A DNA stretch of 16,828 nucleotides, from NCBI GenBank assembly GCA_020432595.1, contig JAGQGA010000004.1, forward strand, positions 1-16,828, written 5' to 3'. Source of the stretch: Anaerolineales bacterium (lineage in GTDB: Bacteria; Chloroflexota; Anaerolineae; Promineifilales; Promineifilaceae). The notes under the pieces were generated by a model. That model was not told where the DNA came from and made no database searches. It saw only the letters and a program-made list of their open reading frames with translations. Below are positions 1 through 6,387 of this stretch, piece after piece (position 1 is the first letter of the stretch; every line of letters starts with the position of its first letter). The translations under genes were made by a program, and so were the position numbers.

Positions 1-291
<291 letters not shown>

Positions 292-503
292 CGGAATTCG
301 CTTTTTGCTCTTGACTTTATCACAGTTGCTTCGACCCTTCGGCAGCCTCAGGGCAGGCTCATGTCTTCGAGGAGAAATCCCGTTCCCGTTACCAAATAAG
401 AGCGGGATTCCTCGGGGGACCTCGGAATGACACTCTCTACAGGGTGAGTACACAATTACCTATGTGAGCATCAATCTTGCGTGGCGACCCCAACACCGTC
501 ATG
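292..503. other. Non-coding gap with dispersed-repeat remnants (IS110 end plus imperfect palindrome)
   Basis: No gene is seen. The first 30-40 bases after the transposase stop probably hold the right end of the IS110 element; its exact boundary cannot be set without an empty site. From about 330 the sequence resembles interspersed intergenic repeats (TTCGACCCTTCGGCAGC and following). It includes an imperfect inverted repeat with arms GAGAAATCCCG (372-382) and CGGGATTCCTC (403-413), one mismatch and a 20-base loop. No terminator-like T run follows this palindrome. Confidence 0.45.
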
Positions 504-509
504 TATAAT
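504..509 (+). promoter_or_regulatory. Candidate -10 box (TATAAT) for the NB-ARC gene
   Basis: A perfect TATAAT lies 70 bases upstream of the preferred ATG at 580. No good -35 box is present at 16-18 bases spacing; the best match, TTGCGT at 477-482, is 21 bases away. If it is used, transcription would start near 516. That would exclude the upstream in-frame GTG at 481 and support the ATG at 580. Based on sequence match only. Confidence 0.3.
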
Positions 510-579
510 CAAGTATCGCACTGCATTCCAGCGATGCCCGTATTTGTTTGTTTCCGGTTCCAAAATGGAGCGACCATTT

Positions 580-2597
580 ATGATCACTTTTGACCGCCAA
601 CAGTTGCGAACCCATCTTGACCAACAGCTTACCGCCAACTCGCTGCGTGTCCTTTGCTTTCGGCTGAATGTGGACTACGACAATTTGGAAGGTGGCAACA
701 AAAACAGCCGCATCGTTTCCCTCATTAGCTATCTGGACAGTCGTGGACGACTGTATGAATTAATGGCACTGGTGGAGGCTGACGCACTGCCGCAGCCAGG
801 AGAGCAGCTTGCCCTTTCCTTTCCCGTTGTCTTCCAACTGCCGCTGGCAAATGCCCACTTTACCGGGCGGGAGCCGCTGCTGGCGCGGCTGGCGGTGGGG
901 GAAGGGGCGGTGGCGATTACGCAGGCGATTGCCGGGATGGGGGGGATGGGCAAGACGCAGTTGGCGCTGGCCTATGCCCACCAGCGGCGCGACCAGTTTG
1001 ACCTGATTGCCTGGCTTAACGGCAGCGAGGCGGCGGTGCTGGATGGGGAGCTGCGGCGGCTGGGGGTGCTGCTGCGGCTGCCGCTGCCGCTGAATGATGC
1101 GCTGGCGGGGCGGCAAATGGTGCTGAGCTGGCTCAACGGCACGGACAAGCGGTGGCTGCTGGTGTATGATAATGTGGACAGCTTGAGCGCGGCGGAACTG
1201 CGGCCGTTTTTGCCGACGGCGGCCAGCCACAGCGGCTGCCAACTGCTGCTGACCAGCCGCAGCCCACACTGGGGCGGCGTGGCGCAGGTGGTGGATGTCA
1301 ACGTGTTTACGCCGCAGGAGGCGGTGGCGTTTTTGCGGCAGCGGCTGGGGGGCGACGCGCCGGGGCTGGCGGAGTTGGCGGCGGAACTGGGCTATTTGCC
1401 GCTGGCGTTGGCGCAAGCGGCGGCGTATATGGAGACGCGGGGGATGGAGGCGGCCGCTTACCGGCGGCTGTTCCAGACGCGGCGGCAAGCGTTGTGGAAG
1501 CTAGAGGAAGCCCCAGACGATTATCACGCGACGGTGGCGACGACGTGGAACATTGGGTTTGAGCAGGTGCAGGGGGTGCCGGGGGCGGCCGACCTATTGG
1601 CATTGTGCAGCTTTTTGGCTGGGGATGGGATTCCGCTGCCACTGCTGCTGCCGTCGTTTGCACGGGTGGAGCAGCTAAAAGAGTCGCCGCTGCGGGATGA
1701 GCTGGGGCTGGCGGAGGCGGTGGGGGCGCTGCGGCGGTATGCGCTGCTGGAGGGGAATGCCGACAGGGTGCAGATGCACCGGCTGCTGCAAACGGTGTAC
1801 CGCGACCAGATGGGGTCGGAAGCGGAGGCGGCGTGGCTGGCAACGGCAATGGGGCTGCTGCGGGCGGCGTGGCCGTTTCGTTCCAACGACATGGCAAGCT
1901 GGGAGGCCAGCCGCGAACTGCTGCCGCAACGGCTGGCGGTGGTGGAGGCGGCAAATGCGGCTGAGAACGAAAGTGAGACAGCGGCTGTGTTAAATAGCCA
2001 TACTGATTTTTATATCAGCTATTTTGGAGATTTAGCCACAGCACGCCCTTATTCTGAACGCGCCCTGAGCATTCGAGAAAAAGTGCTTGGCTCGGAGCCT
2101 CACAATGAAGCTGCGCTTCAGGCCACTGCCCTCAGCCTCAACAATCTGGGCGGACTCCTGCAAGCGATGGGGAATCTGGCGGAAGCGCGACCGTACTACG
2201 AACGTGCCCTGGGCATTTATGAAAAAGCACTAGGCCCGGAGCATCCCGACACCGCCCTCAGCCTCAACAATCTGGGCTCACTCCTGCAAGCGATGGGAAT
2301 CTGGCGGAAGCGCGACCGTACTACGAACGCGCCCTGGGCATTTGGGAAAAAGCCCTTGGCCCGGAGCATCCCGACACCGCCCTCAGCCTCAACAATCTGG
2401 CGGTTTTGGTGGCTTATGAGGGGGATTTGGCGGGGGCGGCGCGGTTGATGCGGCGGGCGTTGGGCATATGGGAACGGCGGTTGGGGGCGAACCATCCCAA
2501 TACACAGTCGTCGCGGCAGTCGCTGGCGGCCATTGAGGCAGATTTGCGGCGTGGGGGAGCAGGGGGGCAGGGGAGCGGCGGAGCAGGAGGGATGTAG
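580..2597 (+). CDS. EAD7-like / NB-ARC / TPR STAND ATPase, frameshifted in the TPR region
   Basis: Probable signal-sensing STAND ATPase of a conflict (defence or self-recognition) system. ATG 580 is preferred because GGAG (567-570) sits 9 bases upstream; in-frame GTG 481 and ATG 565 are alternatives. Residues 1-66 resemble effector-associated domain 7 (LNVDYDNLEG, YLDSRGRLYEL). The NB-ARC follows: GRE at 96-98, P-loop GMGGMGKTQ 119-127, Walker B WLLVYDNVD 192-200, TSR 225-227, LPLAL 273-277 and an MHD-like MHRLL 400-404 ending the winged helix. TPRs start near 463. The frame that starts at 580 drifts after about 2297 and stops at TAG 2446-2448. The TPR sequence continues in the -1 frame to TAG 2595-2597, because the second TPR unit has GGG (2295-2297) where the first has GGGG (2169-2172). 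Restored length is about 672 residues. No catalytic effector is fused. This could be a real pseudogene, slippage/phase variation, or an assembly error. Confidence 0.8.
2128..2405 (+). repeat. Tandem TPR-encoding units (126 bp, 125 bp, partial third)
   Basis: The unit beginning GCCCTCAGCCTCAACAATCT starts at 2128, 2254 and 2379. The first step is 126 bp (42 codons, one TPR) and the second is 125 bp, which shows the lost base directly. Units 1 and 2 are almost identical over their length; the third diverges after about 20 bases. Encoded consensus: ALSLNNLGxLLQAMG, then EARPYYERALGI, then EKALGPEHPDT. This TPR_12/Kinesin-light-chain-like repeat is commonly variable in copy number. Confidence 0.88.
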
Positions 2598-2616
2598 GGG
2601 CGTATGGCATACGCCC
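2593..2616. repeat. Short GTAGGGGCG palindrome at the NB-ARC stop codon
   Basis: GGGCGTATG (2598-2606) and CATACGCCC (2608-2616) form a near-perfect palindrome preceded by GTAG. The TAG that ends the restored NB-ARC frame (2595-2597) lies inside the repeat's leading TGTAGGGG. It appears to be a minimal relative of the larger elements that follow at 2643 and 2828. Confidence 0.65.
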
Positions 2617-2642
2617 GTAGGTGGGCAACAAATCAAACATTG

Positions 2643-2815
2643 GGTAGGGGTGGGACGGTGCGGAGAGGGGCAGGGTGAACGGGTGGCGTTGTTGCCGCAC
2701 CGTCTCACCCGTGCCGCACCCGCCCACAACCTGGCTGGGTAACACAAGGGCGAGACGACCGGGAGACAAGGTCAGCGGCGTTGCCAGCGCCAATTCCAGT
2801 CGTCTCGCCCCTACC
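2643..2815. repeat. 173-bp composite palindromic element, copy 1
   Basis: Terminal inverted repeat GGTAGGGG (2643-2650) / CCCCTACC (2808-2815). Stem A is 2648-2663 with 2695-2710 (16 pairs, one G.T) around a 31-base loop. After a 37-base spacer, stem B is 2748-2762 with 2796-2810 (15 pairs, one A.C on this strand) around a 33-base loop. The loop of A contains GGGTGAAC; the loop of B contains GGCGTTGCCAGCGCC, itself a small hairpin. The two halves look like inverted copies of one unit of about 75 bp. No gene is supported here. Confidence 0.8.
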
Positions 2816-2827
2816 AAACCACCATGC

Positions 2828-3000
2828 GGTAGGGGCGAATCAGCGCGGAAAGGCGCAAGGTGAACAGGAAACCTATCCACCGCGCTGGTTCGCCCTTGTG
2901 TTGCCCGCCCACGTTGTGGTGGTTCAAGGATAGGGCGACGCAACCGGGCAGGGAAGCACGCGGCGTTGCCAGCGTCAATTCCGGTTGCATCGCCCCCACC
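2828..3000. repeat. 173-bp composite palindromic element, copy 2
   Basis: Starts GGTAGGGG (2828-2835) and ends near CCCCCACC (2993-3000). Stem A is 2833-2848 with 2880-2895 (16 pairs, one T.G) and a 31-base loop containing AGGTGAAC. The spacer is 37 bases. Stem B is 2933-2947 with 2981-2995 (15 pairs, one C.A) and a 33-base loop containing GGCGTTGCCAGCGTC. Segment lengths are identical to copy 1, while the stem sequences differ in compensated fashion. It lies 12 bases after copy 1, in the gap between the convergent NB-ARC and aldo/keto reductase genes. Confidence 0.8.
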
Positions 3001-3030
3001 ACATGCCCATCAGAATTTCAAGGGCATGGG

Positions 3031-3858
3031 CTACGAGCTTTTGAGCGGCACCTTGTGCGTGGGCGGTGGGAAAAGGGTGTCTAGCAGTTGCCGGTCGGCG
3101 GCATCCAGCACAATGTGGCGGGCGTTGGCGTTTTCAATGACGCGGGCGACTTTGGCCGATTTGGGAATGGGGATGACATCGGGGCGCAGCATCAGGTAGG
3201 CCAGGGCGATTTGGGCAATGGTGGCGTGGTGCTTGTCGGCTAGGGGTTGTAGCCGGCCGTCACGCACCAAACTACCCTCATCCAGCGGACAATACGCCAT
3301 TGTTGCCACCTCATGCGCCGCCTGCCAGGGCAGCAAATCATACTCCACGCCGCGTGACCCCAGCGAATAGTAAACCTGGTTTACGGCGCAATTGGAGCTG
3401 TTGTCCATCTGCCACAGCGCCGCCATCTCCTCCGTGTCAAAGTTGGAAACGCCCCACTGCCGGATAAGGCCGCGCTGCACCAGCGTCTCAAACGCCGCCA
3501 CCGTTTCCGCCAGCGGGTGCGAGCTTTGCCAATGGAGCAGGTAGAGGTCAATGTAGTCGGTCTTGAGCCGCCGCAGGCTGCGTTCGCAGGCGGCAATGGT
3601 GCCGGACAGGGAGGCATTAGAAGGCAAAACCTTGGTGACGAGGAAAACGGTGTCGCGCCAACCGGCGATGGCTTCGCCCACCACCTCTTCGGCCTTGCCG
3701 CTGGCGTACATCTCGGCGGTGTCAATGACGGTGACACCCCGTTCAATGCCGGCCCGTAATGCCGCCACTTCAGCAGCGCGGTTGGCTGGGGCAAAGCCCA
3801 TTTGCCAGGTACCAAGGCCAAGGCGGGGTTTGAGAAGCTGTTGGTTTCTGTTTGTCAA
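3031..3858 (-). CDS. Aldo/keto reductase
   Basis: NADPH-dependent oxidoreductase of the AKR superfamily, a cytosolic (beta/alpha)8 barrel that reduces aldehydes, ketones or sugars. All four catalytic residues are visible when numbered from the TTG at 3858: D46 and Y51 (VIDTAEMY), K76 (LVTK) and H109 (YLLHW). GVSNFD, VNQVYYS and the cofactor-binding IPIPKSAK are also present. The 275-residue length is typical. The TTG start is preferred because AAGGA lies about 10 bases upstream and the frame upstream runs into the 173-bp repeat at 3886-4058; the longer frame (to 3966) would add 36 repeat-derived residues with no family similarity. It is the last gene of the minus-strand block, 211 bases after the beta-glucosidase, so it may be co-transcribed. 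Substrate cannot be told from sequence. Confidence 0.9.
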   Translation of the reverse strand: MTNRNQQLLKPRLGLGTWQMGFAPANRAAEVAALRAGIERGVTVIDTAEMYASGKAEEVVGEAIAGWRDTVFLVTKVLPSNASLSGTIAACERSLRRLKTDYIDLYLLHWQSSHPLAETVAAFETLVQRGLIRQWGVSNFDTEEMAALWQMDNSSNCAVNQVYYSLGSRGVEYDLLPWQAAHEVATMAYCPLDEGSLVRDGRLQPLADKHHATIAQIALAYLMLRPDVIPIPKSAKVARVIENANARHIVLDAADRQLLDTLFPPPTHKVPLKSS

Positions 3859-3885
3859 ATCAAGGCTTTCCTTTTCTAGACCGAT

Positions 3886-4058
3886 GGCAGGGGCGGGATG
3901 GCGCGGACAGGTGCTGGGTGAACAAAATGCATAGCCGCCGCGCCGTCTCGCCCTTGTGTTTCTCAAAACGGCCGTTTTCGGCTACCGCAAGGGCGAGACG
4001 ACCGGGAGAGCAGGCCATCGGTATTGCCAACGTTAACCCCGGTCATCCCGCCCCTACT
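3886..4058. repeat. 173-bp composite palindromic element, copy 3
   Basis: Starts GGCAGGGG (3886-3893) and ends CCCCTACT (4051-4058). Stem A is 3891-3906 with 3938-3953 (16 pairs, two wobbles) and a 31-base loop containing GGGTGAAC. The 37-base spacer contains one AACGGCCGTT. Stem B is 3991-4005 with 4039-4053 (15 positions, two A.C on this strand) and a 33-base loop containing GGTATTGCCAACG. It fills the gap between the GH3 stop and the aldo/keto reductase start, so on the minus strand it would be in the leader of the reductase. Confidence 0.8.
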
Positions 4059-4069
4059 ATCGTTTATTA

Positions 4070-6352
4070 TTAAGCTTTGCCGTGTACTTGTTCCAACAGT
4101 TGGTCTACAACGTCATCAGGAGGCTGGGTGAGGGTGTTTTCCTGAAAGTGCAGGATACTCAGCAGGGGCATGTCGAGAAGGAACGTCGTTGGGTCCATGC
4201 CAATGCCTTCGCTCTCATCGCCTTCCTCATTACCAAGCATATGGCTCATTTGGGCCGTTAGCTGCTGGTACATAGGCTCAAACAGTTGTTTGCCGCAGGG
4301 GTCATCCAGCCAGGCGCGGATGGTGGATTCGCGGGTCAGGATGGAATGAAGCTGGACGGTAGATTGCAGGGTGACGGTGGCTGTGCAGCGGATGTCGGCG
4401 GCAGAAGCACCAATCAGGATGTCAAACTGCCCACTTTCGGTGACCCACTGCCGGTAGGCCGGGTCGTAGAAGGCAAAGGCGCGGAAATTGAGCGGGATGG
4501 TGACGGTTTTGGTTTCGCCGGGTTGCAGTTCGACTTTGGCAAATCCTTTGAGTTCTTTTAACGGCCGTTTTAACCTCGCCTCCCGATCATGCACATACAC
4601 CTGCACCACCTCCTTGCCCGCCACCTGCCCCGTGTTGGTCACATCCACGGAAACGGTAATGCCGTCTACATCCTTAAATGTGGTGGCTGAAATCTGGGGA
4701 TTGCTGTAGGCAAAGGTGGTGTAGCTGAGGCCATAGCCAAAGGGGAACTGTACCGGCACGCCCTTGGCATCGTAGTAGCGATAGCCAATAAACAGCCCTT
4801 CGCCATAGCGCACGGTGCCGTTTTCGCCGGGGAAGCTAAGATAGGCAGGGGTGTCGGCCAGGCGCACGGGGTAGGTTTCCGTGAGCTTGCCGGAGGGGTT
4901 AGTGCGGCCAAAGAGAACATCGGCAATGGCTCCACCGCCCGCCTGCCCCATCATCCATGCTTCCAGCACGGCGGCGGTGCCGTCAATCCAGTCCCTGACG
5001 ACGACGGCCGCGCCGTTGTTGAGGATGACGACGGTATTGGGCTGAACGGCCGTTACCGCCTGAATCAACGCCACCTGCTGCGCGGTCAAATCCAGGTCGG
5101 TGCGGTCATACCCCTCTGATTCCTTGAATGACGGCAGGGCAATGTAAAGCAGGGCGACATCGGCCGTTTGCGCCATCACCACCGCTTCGTCAATTAGCCC
5201 CTGCTGGAAGCTGTTGTCGCTGGGATAGCCCAGAGCAAAGCTCAGTTCGGCGTTTTCGGCCAGCTTTTGTAGCTCGCTAAACGGCACATCAACCTGCGTG
5301 GGGTTGATGTGGGAGCTGCCGCCACCCTGGAAGTGGGCATCTTTGGCGGCGCGGCCAATGACGGCGATGTGCTGCGGGTTTTGCAGCGGCAGCAGCCCGT
5401 TGTTTTTGAGCAAGACCATGCCCTCGGCAGCAACCTTACGCGCCAGGGCGTGGTGGCTGGGGGCATCAAATTCGCCTCCCTTGGGCGTTTCGGCGGCCAT
5501 CAGCGTAATCCGCACAATGCGCCGCACCGCTTCATCCAGCACCGCTTCATCCAGGTCGCCGTTACGCACGGCGGCGATGACGGCGTTGACCCGCGACTGC
5601 TTGGGGCCGGGCATTTCCAAATCTAGCCCTGCTTTGACGCTGGCAACGCGGTCGTGAACGGCGCCCCAGTCAGAAACAACCAGCCCTTCAAACCCCCATT
5701 CCTTTTTGAGGATGTCGGTGAGCAGGTAGGTTTGCTCTGAGCCGTACACGCTGTTGACTTTGTTGTAGCTGCACATGACAGTCCACGGTTTGGCTTTGGT
5801 AACGGCCGTTTCAAATGCCGGTAAATAAATCTCGCGCAGCGTGCGTTCATCCACTTCGGCGCTAATGGAAAACCGCTCAAATTCCTGGTTGTTGGCGGCA
5901 AAATGCTTGAGCGATGTGCCCACGCCCTTGCTCTGGATGCCGTCAATGAGGCTGGCGGCTAATTCCCCGGCCAAAAACGGGTCTTCGGCAAAATACTCAA
6001 AGTTGCGCCCGCACAGCGGGGAGCGTTTCATATTGACACCAGGGCCAAGGATTACGTCTACGTTAAGCGCGATGGCTTCTTCGGCCAAGGCTTGCCCCAT
6101 TTCATGCAGCAAATCGGCATCCCAGGTAGCTGCCAGGCTGGAAGCGGTGGGGAAGCAGGTTGCTGGGAAGCTGTTGAGCGCCAGTTCATGCACGTTGGGC
6201 ACGCGGCGGATGCCGTGTGGCCCATCTGACACGATGAGTTCGGGTAGGTTGAGCCGTTCGACTGGTGTGGTTGACCAGGCGCTGGCACCCGTGCACAGCG
6301 CGGCTTTTTCTTCTAAAGTCATTTGGGACACAATTTTTTGAATTTTAGTCAT
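4070..6352 (-). CDS. Glycoside hydrolase family 3 beta-glucosidase
   Basis: Exo-acting retaining beta-glycosidase that releases glucose (or xylose) from the non-reducing end of oligosaccharides. The 760-residue protein has a complete GH3 layout. The N-terminal barrel holds KHFAANNQEFER (149-160) and the nucleophile aspartate D228 in GLVVSDWGAVHD. The alpha/beta sandwich holds the likely acid/base E413 in SEGYDR, and a fibronectin-III-like domain (about 570-670) carries EVVQVYVHD. About 80 extra C-terminal residues, including ILTRESTIRAWLDDP, are typical of a subset of bacterial GH3 enzymes. No signal peptide, so probably cytoplasmic, acting on imported oligosaccharides. A strong AAGGAG sits 6-7 bases before ATG 6352. 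It follows the GH2 gene by only 35 bases in the same direction, indicating one operon. It carries three AACGGCCGTT sites. Confidence 0.94.
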   Translation of the reverse strand: MTKIQKIVSQMTLEEKAALCTGASAWSTTPVERLNLPELIVSDGPHGIRRVPNVHELALNSFPATCFPTASSLAATWDADLLHEMGQALAEEAIALNVDVILGPGVNMKRSPLCGRNFEYFAEDPFLAGELAASLIDGIQSKGVGTSLKHFAANNQEFERFSISAEVDERTLREIYLPAFETAVTKAKPWTVMCSYNKVNSVYGSEQTYLLTDILKKEWGFEGLVVSDWGAVHDRVASVKAGLDLEMPGPKQSRVNAVIAAVRNGDLDEAVLDEAVRRIVRITLMAAETPKGGEFDAPSHHALARKVAAEGMVLLKNNGLLPLQNPQHIAVIGRAAKDAHFQGGGSSHINPTQVDVPFSELQKLAENAELSFALGYPSDNSFQQGLIDEAVVMAQTADVALLYIALPSFKESEGYDRTDLDLTAQQVALIQAVTAVQPNTVVILNNGAAVVVRDWIDGTAAVLEAWMMGQAGGGAIADVLFGRTNPSGKLTETYPVRLADTPAYLSFPGENGTVRYGEGLFIGYRYYDAKGVPVQFPFGYGLSYTTFAYSNPQISATTFKDVDGITVSVDVTNTGQVAGKEVVQVYVHDREARLKRPLKELKGFAKVELQPGETKTVTIPLNFRAFAFYDPAYRQWVTESGQFDILIGASAADIRCTATVTLQSTVQLHSILTRESTIRAWLDDPCGKQLFEPMYQQLTAQMSHMLGNEEGDESEGIGMDPTTFLLDMPLLSILHFQENTLTQPPDDVVDQLLEQVHGKA

Positions 6353-6387
6353 GATAGACTCCTTTTCTTCTTTGTAAGTGGTGGCTG

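Noticed and set aside
481..579. N-terminal extension of the NB-ARC protein from GTG 481
   Set aside because: The 33 added residues resemble no domain, the GTG has no ribosome site, and a TATAAT lies downstream of it at 504. ATG 580 has GGAG at good spacing.
760..1954. Long antisense open frames opposite the NB-ARC gene
   Set aside because: They arise from GC-rich codons lacking stops on the other strand. The translations are Pro/Arg/Gln-rich with no domain signature, while the plus strand has clear NB-ARC motifs.
2290..2305. Programmed frameshifting at the TPR break
   Set aside because: No typical slippery heptamer plus downstream structure is seen. The direct comparison of the two near-identical units shows a simple one-base loss.
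2217..2943. Minus-strand open frames across the TPR end and the repeats
   Set aside because: Low-complexity Pro/Arg-rich translations running through palindromic repeats, with no ribosome site and no recognisable domain.
2643..3000. CRISPR array
   Set aside because: Only two adjacent copies, each a 173-bp double hairpin with varying stems, without the short identical repeats and unique spacers of an array.
3003..3031. Terminator for the aldo/keto reductase
   Set aside because: A weak 6-bp inverted repeat (GCCCAT / ATGGGC) with no T run on the minus strand, overlapping the stop codon.
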